Shown here one piece after another: positions 15,629 through 24,326 of a stretch of DNA of 55,965 nucleotides (within the stretch, counting starts at the first letter, position 1; each line of letters begins with the position of its first letter). Source of the DNA: Anaerolineae bacterium (GTDB taxonomy: Bacteria; Chloroflexota; Anaerolineae; Promineifilales; Promineifilaceae). The notes beneath the pieces are model-generated. The model ran no database searches, was not told the origin of the DNA, and saw only the letters and a program-made list of their open reading frames with translations. Location: positions 1 to 55,965 of the forward strand of contig JAHDWJ010000013.1 of assembly GCA_023384415.1 (NCBI GenBank). Direction: 5' to 3'. A program made the position numbers and the translations under genes.

Positions 15629-17281
15629 ATGGAAGAACAATTTTCGCTCCTGCAACAACAGTTAGGCCGCTGGGAGCTGCGCCGCCGGCTGGCCCAAGGG
15701 TTGGTCTGGGGCCCGCGTGGGGTATTGGCCGGGCTGCTCCTGGCGGTCCTGGTAGCAGTGTTGGCCCGGTCGCGGCCGCTGCTGACCAACAATGAGCTAG
15801 GATTGCTCGCCATTGGCCTGGCCGGGTTAGGGGGTGCGGCCGCCCTCTTTTATCTGCTCCTTCAACGCCCCACCCTGCTGGAACAGGCCCGCTTCGCCGA
15901 TGCCCAATTTGCTCTCAAAGAGCGGGCTAGTACCGCCATCGAGTTCTACAGCGGCCGCTTCCCCCAGGCCACCCTTTTCCAGGAGAGGCAGCTTAAAGAT
16001 ACGGTGCAAGCCATTAGCCAGGTCAACAGCCAACAGATGCTTCCCTTGCGCCTCATCCGGCAGGATTGGCTCATCATCGGGCTGGCCAGCTTGCTGCTAG
16101 GATTGGCCGTCTGGCTGCCTAACCCTCAGGAAGCTATCCTGCTGGGCCAACGAGCGGTCCAAGAGACGATTGAAGCCCAAATCGAGGCGTTAGAGCTGTT
16201 ACAAGAAGAGATCAAACAAAACCCAGACCTCACTGACGCCCAAAAAGAGGAGCTGCTGGAACCGGTCGAGTCAGCCATTCAGCAGCTGCAAGCTGGGGGT
16301 CTCAGTCAGGAGCAGGCCGTAGCCGTCCTCTCCGAAGCTGAGGCAGACCTGCGGGCCCTGGAAGCCAGCAACAGCACCACCCAATTGCAACAAATGTTAG
16401 AAGCTGCGGGTCAACCGCTGGCCAACAACCCAAACAGTCAATCATTAGGCCAGGCGTTGCAAAATGGGAACCTTTCTGGCGCGGCCGCGGCCGCCGCCCA
16501 ATTAGCCGATACCCTCTCTACCCTCACCCCCGAAGAGCAGGCCGCTCTGGCTGAAGATTTGGCCGCCGCCGCCCAGGCTCTGGCTCAGGCTGATCCAGAG
16601 TTGGCCGCCGAATTGAACGCGGCCGCCCAGGCCCTACAAAATGGAGATATCGCGGCCGCGCAGCAAGCCCTCCGTGAAGCCAGCGGCACCCTCCAGGAGC
16701 GGGCCCAACAGCAAGCCGCGGCCCAACAAGCGGGCGCGGCCGCAGGGCAAGTAGGCCAGGGCCGCCAGGAAGTCGCCCAAGGGGGACAGGCCAATCAAGG
16801 CGGCCAATCTGGGCAAGAGCAAGGGCAAGGTGAAGGCCAGGGGCAAGGCCAGGGTCAGGGACAAGGCCAGGGCCAGGGACAAGGCCAGGGCAATGGAGAA
16901 GGCCAGGGCAATGGAGAAGGCCAGGGCAATGGAGATGGTTCCGGCCAGGGGCAAGGAGCAGGCAGTGAGCAAGGGCAAGGGCAGGGCGGTCCTGGCCCTG
17001 GGGGCGGGCATGTAGAAAACATCTACGTCCCCCCTTACCAACCCCTCACCGACCCTGGGGTAGAGATTGAACTCCCGGCGGAATGTCTGGCCAATCCGGC
17101 CAACTGTGGCGGCCTGCTCAGCGAAAACCCCACAGCGTTTGGCGACCAGGGCAGCTCTGTCCCATACAGCCAGGTGTACGGCGATTACCGCCGCGCTGCC
17201 AATCAAGCCCTGGCCAATGATTACATCCCCCTGGGATACAAATCATACATCCGTGATTATTTTGCCTCATTAGAACCGTAA
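15629..17281 (+). CDS. Membrane protein with Ala/Gln helical and Gly-Gln repeat regions
   Basis: A 550-residue protein. Three hydrophobic segments (about residues 28-48, 55-75, 146-166) precede a long helical, acidic and alanine/glutamine-rich region (about 175-380), then a low-complexity GQGQGE/GQGNGE tract (about 385-450), and a C-terminal part ending DYFASLEP. The arrangement resembles DUF4175-type proteins of MoxR clusters but I do not claim that family firmly. At DNA level an 18-bp unit GGCCAGGGCAATGGAGAA is repeated three times (16883-16936). Eight GCGGCCGC sites, two overlapping, fall within about 1 kb, mostly coding for alanine runs. Confidence 0.6.
   Translation: MEEQFSLLQQQLGRWELRRRLAQGLVWGPRGVLAGLLLAVLVAVLARSRPLLTNNELGLLAIGLAGLGGAAALFYLLLQRPTLLEQARFADAQFALKERASTAIEFYSGRFPQATLFQERQLKDTVQAISQVNSQQMLPLRLIRQDWLIIGLASLLLGLAVWLPNPQEAILLGQRAVQETIEAQIEALELLQEEIKQNPDLTDAQKEELLEPVESAIQQLQAGGLSQEQAVAVLSEAEADLRALEASNSTTQLQQMLEAAGQPLANNPNSQSLGQALQNGNLSGAAAAAAQLADTLSTLTPEEQAALAEDLAAAAQALAQADPELAAELNAAAQALQNGDIAAAQQALREASGTLQERAQQQAAAQQAGAAAGQVGQGRQEVAQGGQANQGGQSGQEQGQGEGQGQGQGQGQGQGQGQGQGNGEGQGNGEGQGNGDGSGQGQGAGSEQGQGQGGPGPGGGHVENIYVPPYQPLTDPGVEIELPAECLANPANCGGLLSENPTAFGDQGSSVPYSQVYGDYRRAANQALANDYIPLGYKSYIRDYFASLEP
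16883..16936 (+). repeat. 18-bp coding tandem repeat (Gly-Gln-Gly-Asn-Gly-Glu)
   Basis: Three near-identical 18-bp copies at 16883-16900, 16901-16918 and 16919-16936, encoding GQGNGE units and flanked by looser GQ repeats. Copy number is likely variable between strains. Confidence 0.8.
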
Positions 17282-17283
17282 GT

Positions 17284-17353
17284 TAAAGGATGAATTATGA
17301 AGGATGAATGATGAAGGCCTTCATCATTCATCCTTCATAATTCATAATTCCAA
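17284..17353. repeat. Heptanucleotide repeat with inverted halves upstream of moxR
   Basis: Units AAGGATG AATTATG AAGGATG AATGATG are followed by the complementary series TCATCAT TCATCCT TCATAAT TCATAAT. The two halves meet at AAGGCCTT and can fold into a long hairpin. It fills nearly the whole 74-bp gap before moxR; no Shine-Dalgarno sequence is visible. Confidence 0.8.
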
Positions 17354-17355
17354 AC

Positions 17356-18348
17356 ATGACAGATACTCAACCCTCTCTCCTCACCGTAGATGGCTTTCGT
17401 GACAGCGCGGCCGCCATAGAAGCTGAAATCGGGCAATTTATCGTCGGCCAAAAAGAAGTGGTGCGGGCCACCCTCGTCGCCATCGTTGCCGGGGGGCACA
17501 CCCTGCTCGAAGGAGTGCCTGGCCTGGGCAAAACGATGCTCATCCGCACTCTGGGGCAGGTGCTAGATTTACAGTTCAGCCGCATCCAGTTCACCCCTGA
17601 CCTGATGCCCGCCGACATCACCGGCACGGAAATCATGGAAGAAGGAGCGAACGGCCACCGTGCCTTCCGCTTCCAACATGGCCCCATCTTCGCCAACCTG
17701 GTGCTGGCCGATGAGATCAACCGGGCCACTCCCAAAACCCAATCCGCTCTGTTGGAAGCGATGCAGGAGAAAACCGTCACCGTCGCCAACCACACCTACC
17801 CCCTGCCTGAACCATTTTTTGTCCTGGCCACGCAAAACCCCCTGGAGATGGAAGGCACTTACCCCTTGCCTGAGGCCCAGCTAGACCGGTTTCTCTTTAA
17901 GGTCAATGTCCCCTTCCCCACAGCCGCGGAGTTAGATGAAATTTTGGCCCGCACCACAGGAGAAAAAGGGGTAACAATTCAATCGGTAGCCGATGGGGAG
18001 CGGATTACGGCGATGCAAAAGATGGCCCGGCAAGTGCCTGTTCCCAGCCATGTGAGCAGCTATATCAGCCGCCTCATCGTGGCAACCCACCCCAATAACT
18101 CACCTGCCCCATTGGTGCAGCAGTTTGTCCGCTACGGGGCCAGCCCCCGGGGGGCGCAGGCTCTTATCCTGGGAGGCAAGATTACCGCTTTGCTGGCCGG
18201 CCGCTATAATGTCAGCTTTGAGGATGTCCAGGCAGTGGCTGCGGCCGCGCTGCGCCATCGTCTCATCCTCAACTTCGAAGCCCAGGCCCAGGGCATTACC
18301 ACAGATGTAGTGGTTCAAGATTTATTGGGGGCTGTGGCCAGGGAATAA
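17356..18348 (+). CDS. MoxR-family AAA+ ATPase
   Basis: A 330-residue AAA+ ATPase of the MoxR group. Walker A is EGVPGLGKTM, Walker B VLADEINRATPKTQSALLEAM, and sensor 1 is FFVLATQNPLEMEGTYPLPEAQLDRF. MoxR proteins act as chaperones that assemble or activate partner complexes, usually encoded next to DUF58 and von Willebrand A-type proteins. Here a DUF58 gene follows, separated by a Uma2 gene. Initiates at ATG 17356. Confidence 0.93.
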   Translation: MTDTQPSLLTVDGFRDSAAAIEAEIGQFIVGQKEVVRATLVAIVAGGHTLLEGVPGLGKTMLIRTLGQVLDLQFSRIQFTPDLMPADITGTEIMEEGANGHRAFRFQHGPIFANLVLADEINRATPKTQSALLEAMQEKTVTVANHTYPLPEPFFVLATQNPLEMEGTYPLPEAQLDRFLFKVNVPFPTAAELDEILARTTGEKGVTIQSVADGERITAMQKMARQVPVPSHVSSYISRLIVATHPNNSPAPLVQQFVRYGASPRGAQALILGGKITALLAGRYNVSFEDVQAVAAAALRHRLILNFEAQAQGITTDVVVQDLLGAVARE

Positions 18349-18439
18349 CACCCCTCACCCAGCCCTCTCCCCAGGGAGAGGGAACTTCCCCCCTCCCCCT
18401 CTGGGAGAGGGCTGGTGACGCGGGCAAGGACAACCATAA
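18349..18439. repeat. REP-like palindrome (CCCTCTCCC type)
   Basis: AGCCCTCTCCC near 18361 pairs with GGGAGAGGGCT near 18402, with a second internal CCCCAGGGAGAGGG stem. Such CCCTCTCCC/GGGAGAGGG palindromes are widespread intergenic repeats in many bacteria. It occupies the gap between moxR and the Uma2 gene. Confidence 0.65.
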
Positions 18440-19036
18440 ATGATCGGTATCACCCAAGAAAAACTACCCCAGGAACAGCTGTACCAACCCCCACCTCAAG
18501 GGACCTGGACGTATGCTGATTATGCCCGGCTGCCTGATAATGGCATGCGCTACGAAGTCATCAAGGGAGAGCTATATACGTCACCTGCCCCCAGAGCCAT
18601 TCACCAAGAAATGATTTCCCATATTGCCCTGGAGATAGGGCTATTTTTGCGTCAACATAAGGTTGGGAAAATATACTTTGCCCCAATTGAGGTGGTAATG
18701 GGAAATGCGGCCGCGCCGGTCCAGCCCGATATTATTTTTATCCGCCAGGAGCGATTAGCCATTGTTCAGGATAACATTGAGGGAGTGCCCGATCTAATCG
18801 TGGAAGTGTTATCTCCCGGTAGCATAGGGCATGACCGGCGGCGCAAGTTTAGCCTCTACGCCGAAGTCGGGGTGCCTAAATATTGGTTGGCTGACCCGGA
18901 TGAATGTCTGGTTGAGGTATATGTTTTGCGGGGGCAGGCGTATGCCCTGCTGGGCCAATTCGTGGGTGAAGATAGTATCCATTCTGAGGTATTACCCGAC
19001 TTACACTTACCGGTTCACACGATTTGCCCGGCTTAA
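18440..19036 (+). CDS. Uma2 family (DUF820) nuclease-fold protein
   Basis: A 198-residue protein with the Uma2/DUF820 signature, a PD-(D/E)XK-like fold. The active-site elements are visible: PDIIFI with the acidic residue, DLIVEVLSPGS supplying the glutamate, and RRRKFSLYAEVGVPKYWLAD. The start region TWTYADYARLPDNGMRYEVIKGE is typical. These proteins are numerous in cyanobacteria and Chloroflexota and their biological role is unclear. It sits between moxR and DUF58, which normally adjoin, so it may be an insertion into that operon. Confidence 0.88.
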   Translation: MIGITQEKLPQEQLYQPPPQGTWTYADYARLPDNGMRYEVIKGELYTSPAPRAIHQEMISHIALEIGLFLRQHKVGKIYFAPIEVVMGNAAAPVQPDIIFIRQERLAIVQDNIEGVPDLIVEVLSPGSIGHDRRRKFSLYAEVGVPKYWLADPDECLVEVYVLRGQAYALLGQFVGEDSIHSEVLPDLHLPVHTICPA

Positions 19037-19066
19037 AGCCAGGGTTACCCAGGCTCAAGGCGCACG

Positions 19067-19954
19067 ATGGAACTATTCAATGAAGCAACATTGCGAAAGC
19101 TGGAGCAGTTGACGCTGGTGGCGACGCAGGTGCGGGTAGGGATGATGAAGGGGGATCGCCGCAGCCAGAAGCGGGGAAGTTCGATTGAGTTTGCCGATTA
19201 TCGTAATTATGTGCGCGGCGATGATTTAAGGCGGTTGGATTGGAATGTGTTTGCCCGGCTGGAGCGGCCATTCATTAAGCTGCTAGAAGAAGAAGAAGAT
19301 TTGGCCGTGCATATTTTGGTAGATGGCAGTGCCAGTATGGCCTGGCCGGATGAACAGAGTGAGGAGCAAAAGTATCGTTATGCTTTGCAATTGGCAGGAG
19401 CGTTGGGGCATATCGCTCTGGCCAGCAATGATTTGACCCAGGTGACGCTGCTGCAAAGCGGTGGTAATCAGCGGTGGGGGCCGTACCGGGGGCAGCAAAA
19501 CAGCCTGCGCCTGTTCCAATTTTTAGCCAGCAGCGCGGCCGCCGGCATCACCGACCTCAACCAATCCTTACAAAATTACGCCTTACGCGGCCGCAAACCT
19601 GGCCTGCTCCTGCTCATCACCGATCTCCTCTCCCCATCAGGCTACCAGGAGGGGGTGGCCGCCCTGCAAGCTCGTGGCTACGAAGTCGGCATCATTCACA
19701 CCCTCAGCCCCGACGAGGCAGACCCCCCTCTGGCTGGAGATGTTAAACTGGTAGATATGGAGACCGGGCAAGAGGCCGAAATCACCCTGGACGCTACCAC
19801 CCAGGCCCATTACATGGCCCGGTTACAGGAGTGGCGGCGGGAGATAGAGCTGTTTTGTCGCGGCCGCAACATCCATTACATCCCCCTCACTACCGATTAC
19901 CCCTGGGACAAATTAATCTTACAAACCTTGCGTATCGAACGGTTAGTGAAATAA
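19067..19954 (+). CDS. DUF58 domain protein
   Basis: A 295-residue protein with the DUF58 core SIEFADYRNYVRGDDLRRLDWNVFARLERPF and a von Willebrand A-like region starting LAVHILVDGSASMAWP (a DxSxS-type metal site). DUF58 proteins work with MoxR ATPases. It is soluble, without a membrane segment. Preceded by AAGG seven bases before the ATG. It closes the cluster that begins with the 808-residue membrane protein. Confidence 0.92.
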   Translation: MELFNEATLRKLEQLTLVATQVRVGMMKGDRRSQKRGSSIEFADYRNYVRGDDLRRLDWNVFARLERPFIKLLEEEEDLAVHILVDGSASMAWPDEQSEEQKYRYALQLAGALGHIALASNDLTQVTLLQSGGNQRWGPYRGQQNSLRLFQFLASSAAAGITDLNQSLQNYALRGRKPGLLLLITDLLSPSGYQEGVAALQARGYEVGIIHTLSPDEADPPLAGDVKLVDMETGQEAEITLDATTQAHYMARLQEWRREIELFCRGRNIHYIPLTTDYPWDKLILQTLRIERLVK

Positions 19955-20066
19955 TTAACCGGACTTTGGCAGCAACTGGTTGTACACACAGCTACAACCA
20001 ATGCACCAATACACCCATAACCATTCGTGATAACTATTTCCCAAACCATCACCCAGATATTCACCC

Positions 20067-21821
20067 ATGCTAACCGAACTCACCATCCGTGACTTCGCCA
20101 TCATTGACGAACTACAACTCAAAATTGCCCCTGGCTTCAACGTCCTTACCGGGGAAACGGGGGCTGGCAAATCTATTATCCTCGATGCTATGACTCTGAT
20201 TCTAGGCGGCCGCGCCGATACCAGCATGGTGCGGACCGGGGCCGAGCAGGCGTATGTCGAGGCCCGTTTTCACCTGGAAAACCATGTCCAGACCGCCATT
20301 CTCCCCCTGCTTACCGAAGAAGGGTTAGAGGGAGAAAGTGACGATGATCTGCTGGTAGCCCGTGAACTACGGCAGAATGGACGCAACATTTGCCGGGTCA
20401 ACGGCCGCGCCGTCTCCCTCACTCTACTCAAACAGATCGGCGAAAACCTGATTGACATTCACGGCCAGGGGGAACACCTCTCCCTATTGAAGCCTAAAGC
20501 CCATCTTCCTCTGCTTGATGCCTACGCGAATTTAATCCCAGAACAGCGCACCCTGGCCGCTGAGGTCAGCGCGTACCGCAAAATTCAGCGCGAATTGGCC
20601 GAACTGCGCCGCAATGAACAACTACTGGCCCAGCGGATGGATATGCTCAAATTCCAGATTGAGGAGATTGATGCGGCCAATCTGGTGGATGGGGAAGAAG
20701 AGTCGCTCAAAGGGGAGCGGAAGCGGCTGGGCAATATGGAGCAGCTCAACCAGGTGGCCGCCGAACTCCTGGCCATCTTCTTGGGAGCAGATGTGGATGC
20801 TCCCTCAGTGACCGATCTGCTGAGCCAGGCAGAACGAGCAATGGGGCAATTGGTTCGGCTGGATGAGGCCCAGGCCGGGCTACTTCCTCGCCTGCAAGGG
20901 CTGATTTCGGAATTTCAGGATATGGCCCGTGATCTACAACATTACCAGGGGGAGCTGGAGTTTGACCCAGAACGGGCTATTTTCGTTGAGGAGCGGCTGG
21001 AACTGCTCAACCGGCTTAAGCGGAAATATGGGGATAGTGTGGCCGCCATTTTGCAGACCCGGGACGCAGCCGCCGCTGAACTCGATAAGCTGACCCACAG
21101 TGAGGAGCGCATCGCCGAGTTAGAGCAAGAGCAAGAAAATTATTTGCACCGCATCGGGCAGATGGCCGAACAGTTATCCCAGAAACGGCAAGCGGCCGCC
21201 CAAACTTTAGCCCAGGGGGTTGTCGCCGAATTGGCCGATCTGCAAATGGAAGGGGCCAAATTTGAGGTCAACTTCCAACGCACCCCAGACAGCCAGGGGG
21301 CGTATGTTGGCACGGAGCGGCTGGCTTTTGATGAGAGCGGCATAGACCAGGCGGAATTTTTCGTCTCGGCCAACCCTGGGGAGCCGGTGAAGCCGATGGT
21401 GAAAGTTGCCAGCGGTGGGGAGACGGCCCGGCTGATGCTGGCGCTGAAAACGGTGTTAGCCCAGGTAGACAGCACCCCAACTCTTATTTTTGATGAGATT
21501 GACCAGGGAATTGGCGGCCGCGTTGGTGATACCGTTGGCTATAAATTATGGGGGCTGGCTTCCCAGGGGGGGCATCAGGTCATCGTTGTGACCCACCTGC
21601 CCCAACTGGCCGGGTATGGGGATGTGCATTTCCACGTTAGCAAAGGGCAAAGCAGCGGCCGCACCATCACCCATGTGCGCCAACTCAGCCGCTCTGACCG
21701 GGTTGAGGAGTTAGCTGCTATGCTGGGTACCCACGGCCAACACGCCCGCAGTGGGGCCATGTCTATTTTGGCTCATGCGAATAGTAAGAAGGGGAGGGAG
21801 AGTGAGAGGGGGAGAGAGTGA
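20067..21821 (+). CDS. recN: DNA repair protein RecN
   Basis: A 584-residue SMC-like ATPase for recombinational repair of double-strand breaks. N-terminal Walker A GETGAGKSIILDAM, a central coiled coil (about residues 165-370) and a C-terminal signature SGGETARLMLALK with Walker B TLIFDEIDQGIGG. The normal RecN length is about 550-560 residues; the extra C-terminal tail (KKGRESERGRE) is encoded by a simple intergenic repeat. No clear ribosome binding site before the ATG. The upstream gap contains a small GGTTGT/ACAACC inverted repeat. Confidence 0.95.
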   Translation: MLTELTIRDFAIIDELQLKIAPGFNVLTGETGAGKSIILDAMTLILGGRADTSMVRTGAEQAYVEARFHLENHVQTAILPLLTEEGLEGESDDDLLVARELRQNGRNICRVNGRAVSLTLLKQIGENLIDIHGQGEHLSLLKPKAHLPLLDAYANLIPEQRTLAAEVSAYRKIQRELAELRRNEQLLAQRMDMLKFQIEEIDAANLVDGEEESLKGERKRLGNMEQLNQVAAELLAIFLGADVDAPSVTDLLSQAERAMGQLVRLDEAQAGLLPRLQGLISEFQDMARDLQHYQGELEFDPERAIFVEERLELLNRLKRKYGDSVAAILQTRDAAAAELDKLTHSEERIAELEQEQENYLHRIGQMAEQLSQKRQAAAQTLAQGVVAELADLQMEGAKFEVNFQRTPDSQGAYVGTERLAFDESGIDQAEFFVSANPGEPVKPMVKVASGGETARLMLALKTVLAQVDSTPTLIFDEIDQGIGGRVGDTVGYKLWGLASQGGHQVIVVTHLPQLAGYGDVHFHVSKGQSSGRTITHVRQLSRSDRVEELAAMLGTHGQHARSGAMSILAHANSKKGRESERGRE

Positions 21822-21878
21822 GACTCGCCCATTCACGCACTCGCCTACCCGCGCATTCGCCCACTCGCTACATACACC
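21783..21878. repeat. Low-complexity repeat at recN 3' end
   Basis: GGGAGAGTGAGAGGGGGAGAGAGTGAG then CATTCACGCACTCGCCTACCCGC-like runs with a 7-8-bp period. It encodes the end of RecN and, on the other strand, the final residues of the Rieske protein. Confidence 0.5.
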
Positions 21879-22183
21879 ACCCCATCCCGCTCTTCAACTG
21901 GATATTTATGCAGGCGGTAATGTTCATCTTCGGGCCAGGTGATGCGGCCGCTGCGAATATCAAACACGTACCCATGTTCGGGGCAATCTACCCGCCCTTT
22001 GCCAGAGATGGTGCTGCCCGATAAATCGCCGGAAGCATGGGGGCAGCGCCCGCTGAAAGCGTGTACCTGCCCATCCAGCCGGGTCAAAATCAGGCAGTGC
22101 CCACCCACCTGGCAAACCGTTGCCTGCTGCGGCCGCACCTCAGCCGAGGGAACGGTAAGGCAAAACTCATCGGGCATGGTCAA
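21845..22183 (-). CDS. Rieske [2Fe-2S] ferredoxin-like protein
   Basis: A 112-residue soluble Rieske protein. The cluster ligands are in CPHASGDL (Cys-x-His) and CPEHGYVFD (Cys-x-x-His), in the arrangement seen in dioxygenase ferredoxins and NirD-like proteins. It likely serves as an electron carrier. Its ATG overlaps the stop of the upstream DUF4342 gene by four bases (ATGA), so the two are translationally coupled. Confidence 0.88.
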   Translation of the reverse strand: MTMPDEFCLTVPSAEVRPQQATVCQVGGHCLILTRLDGQVHAFSGRCPHASGDLSGSTISGKGRVDCPEHGYVFDIRSGRITWPEDEHYRLHKYPVEERDGVVYVASGRMRG

Positions 22184-22776
22184 GTCAACGCGGCCGCTTG
22201 CTCCGGCCAGGTGGTGGGGTCAATGAGGCGGTACCGTGCCCCGGCCTGTTCCAGAATCGCTTGCAGCTGGCTGATCGGCGTCTGGGCCAGTTGGGTGTAG
22301 GTGTGAATGCCGCTGGCCTGGAGCAAAGAAGCTACCTTTGGCCCAATGCCGTTGAGACGGGTGAGATCATCGGGGGGCGCGGCCGCCAGCATGATCTCCT
22401 CAACCTCATCCTGCTCCTCTGGCCCGGCCGATAGCTCCACCACTGTTGGTTTCGCCAAAGTTGGTTTCGTCCCTTGCTTAAACTCCCCTGTGCGCCGTTC
22501 AACAATCAGCGAATATTCAAACACAATCGCGCCCAACAGTGGGATAGCTGTCCACGGGCCAAGCAGCAAGATACCGGCTACCCCGGCATACACAGGAATA
22601 TCCAACACCTTCTTGCCATCCCGCCGCAGCACCGTCACCCGCCGCACTGTCACATCATGGAGCAAATTTTGGATCGTTTCCCACACCTGCTCCCCACGCA
22701 CCACCAACTTATCCAGGTGGCCTTCCTTCAGTTTTTCATCATCTTCAACTATTTCAATGACATGTTCACTCATCAT
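22180..22776 (-). CDS. DUF4342 / helix-hairpin-helix protein
   Basis: A 198-residue protein combining a DUF4342 region (VRGEQVWETIQNLLHDVTVRRVTV, then KKVLDIPVYAGVAGILLLGP with one or two membrane segments, about residues 25-95) and a C-terminal helix-hairpin-helix of the DUF4332/TfuA type (LTRLNGIGPKVASLLQASGI, about residues 138-157). The combination of a membrane part and a DNA-binding-like fold suggests a scaffold; function is unknown. Two ATGs are adjacent; AGGA fits either. It overlaps the Rieske gene by 4 bp. Confidence 0.75.
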   Translation of the reverse strand: MMSEHVIEIVEDDEKLKEGHLDKLVVRGEQVWETIQNLLHDVTVRRVTVLRRDGKKVLDIPVYAGVAGILLLGPWTAIPLLGAIVFEYSLIVERRTGEFKQGTKPTLAKPTVVELSAGPEEQDEVEEIMLAAAPPDDLTRLNGIGPKVASLLQASGIHTYTQLAQTPISQLQAILEQAGARYRLIDPTTWPEQAAALT

Positions 22777-22888
22777 CTTTTTCCTATTTGCATTAGCCCG
22801 TAGGGAAAGTTGATTTCCCCACTGTTAATAACCAATACCCTAATAACCAGTAGTCAGATCAAAAAACGCCAGGCTCCCCTTTATAACT

Positions 22889-23287
22889 TCAACTCACCAA
22901 CTGTCGCCAGCTTTCCGGCACCCGGCGGGCACGCCCTTCCCGGTCAGTACAAATATGTCGGGTATACCCCTGAGCCAACAGTTGGCCTGATTGGGACTCA
23001 ATCACCTCAGCCATAAACGTCATCGCTCGTGATTTTACCTCACTAACCCAGACACGAACCGTAATAAGCTGATTATACCGGGCTGGGGCGCGGTAGGTCA
23101 CCTGGGCTTCTACAACCGGCAAATAAATACCATCAGCCACAAATTGATCATAACCCGAACCCAGGGCGCGGAGAAAGCTGCTTCGCCCCTCTTCAAACCA
23201 GACCAGGTAGGTGGAATGGTGGACAACGCCAGACTCATCCGTTTCAGCATAGCGGACATGAAAGCTAGTTTCGTGAATAAATGGCAT
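22889..23287 (-). CDS. Acyl-CoA thioesterase (4HBT hotdog fold)
   Basis: A 132-residue hotdog-fold thioesterase of the YbgC/FadM kind. HVRYAETDESGVVHHSTYLVWFEEGR carries the catalytic Asp of the family (YAETDxxGxVHHxxY). Hydrolyses acyl-CoA or similar thioesters. I use the ATG at 23287 (MPFIHETSFHVRY), the normal start of the family; upstream codons are open but unrelated. Confidence 0.88.
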   Translation of the reverse strand: MPFIHETSFHVRYAETDESGVVHHSTYLVWFEEGRSSFLRALGSGYDQFVADGIYLPVVEAQVTYRAPARYNQLITVRVWVSEVKSRAMTFMAEVIESQSGQLLAQGYTRHICTDREGRARRVPESWRQLVS

Positions 23288-23767
23288 GGTGATTACGGCT
23301 GATGGTTGCTCTTTACTTTCAGCTATCTGGGAGCTTGACAAAAGCAAAAAAGAACAACCAAAGTTTTCCTTTAGTCCTATGAACTTTAACAATATGGGTA
23401 AAAACGGTCAAGAACAGGTCATTCAACCCATTTTTCGCCTCGCTGGGCTTCAATCCCCTTAGGATTCGAAGGCGACACACTCATTACGCCCCCGGTTGCG
23501 TACAAAAGAGCCAGTCACTACAGCCGACATCAATTATAAAAGTGCCGGGTTGGTGCCCACCGTGGTTACCTGGACAATTTTGGTTAGCACTTGTATAGTT
23601 TCTGCGGTTGATGGGGATTTACCGCTATGATTCCCCATCACCATTAAACATACAAGTTATTTTAGAAGCGCTTGACATAGTTCTTCTTTACAGTTTCGCT
23701 CAAACACAACACTGTAATTTTGGAAAATCACGCTACAAATTTTCATTCATCCTTCGCTTGAACCAGT
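23288..23767. other. 480-bp gene-free region
   Basis: No gene is supported. Notable items: a CRISPR-repeat-like but single-copy sequence around 23449-23480 (CTTCAATCCCCTTAGGATTC then GAAGGCGAC), a hairpin GATGGGGA/TCCCCATC at 23610-23639, and a GGG/CCC small stem near 23542. The nature of this region is unknown. Confidence 0.4.
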
Positions 23768-24301
23768 ATGAATATCTGTACAACCGAACGACTTACTCTG
23801 CGCCAGTTTACCCTCGATGATGCTCCATTTATCCTGGAACTACTGAATGACCCCGCGTATATCCAAAATATTAGCGATAAAGGTGTAAGAACGATAGAGG
23901 ACGCCCGTGGTTACATACACAACGGACCTATCGCCAGCTACCAACGGTTTGGCTTTGGGCTGTATCTGGTACTGTTGAGGGAAACGGGGGTTTCTTTGGG
24001 GATGTGTGGGCTGATTAAGCGCGACACCCTGCCCGATGTGGATATAGGGTTTGCCTTTTTGCCCCAATACCGGGCCAATGGGTATGCTTTTGAAGCCGCT
24101 TCAGCAGTTATGGCCTACGGACGTGATGTTCTCAAGCTAGAACGGATCATCGCCATCGTCTCCCCAAATAACAATGACTCTATCAAGCTTCTGCTAAAAC
24201 TGGGTCTCAAATTTGACCGGATGATTCAATGGGCGGACGATGGCTCAGAGTTAAAGTTGTTTGTTTCCCCAGCCCCTCACTCCTCATTCCTCAACATTTA
24301 G
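23768..24301 (+). CDS. GNAT acetyltransferase (RimJ/RimL-like)
   Basis: A 177-residue N-acetyltransferase. The start TERLTLRQFTLDDAPFILELLNDP and the acetyl-CoA-binding region IGFAFLPQYRANGYAFEA are typical of RimJ/RimL-type GNAT proteins that acetylate amino termini or small molecules. The substrate cannot be told. The last residues (SPAPHSSFLNI) are encoded by a CTCACTCCTCATTCCTC run. Confidence 0.88.
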   Translation: MNICTTERLTLRQFTLDDAPFILELLNDPAYIQNISDKGVRTIEDARGYIHNGPIASYQRFGFGLYLVLLRETGVSLGMCGLIKRDTLPDVDIGFAFLPQYRANGYAFEAASAVMAYGRDVLKLERIIAIVSPNNNDSIKLLLKLGLKFDRMIQWADDGSELKLFVSPAPHSSFLNI

Positions 24302-24314
24302 CCCTATTTAAGAG

Positions 24315-24320
24315 TATAAT
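24315..24320 (+). promoter_or_regulatory. -10 element for carbonic anhydrase, possibly leaderless
   Basis: TATAAT ends 6 bp before the ATG at 24327, so transcription would start at or next to the start codon. No Shine-Dalgarno sequence is present. A -35 is not obvious. A leaderless mRNA is inferred. Confidence 0.45.
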
Positions 24321-24326
24321 TCGCCT

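Noticed and set aside
16634..17206. A 190-codon minus-strand frame in the Gly/Gln-rich gene
   Set aside because: Antisense of low-complexity repeats (leucine/alanine runs); shadow only.
23449..23480. A CRISPR-repeat-like sequence (CTTCAATCCCCTTAGGATTC followed by GAAGGCGAC)
   Set aside because: Single copy, no spacing pattern and no cas genes in the window, so not called as an array.
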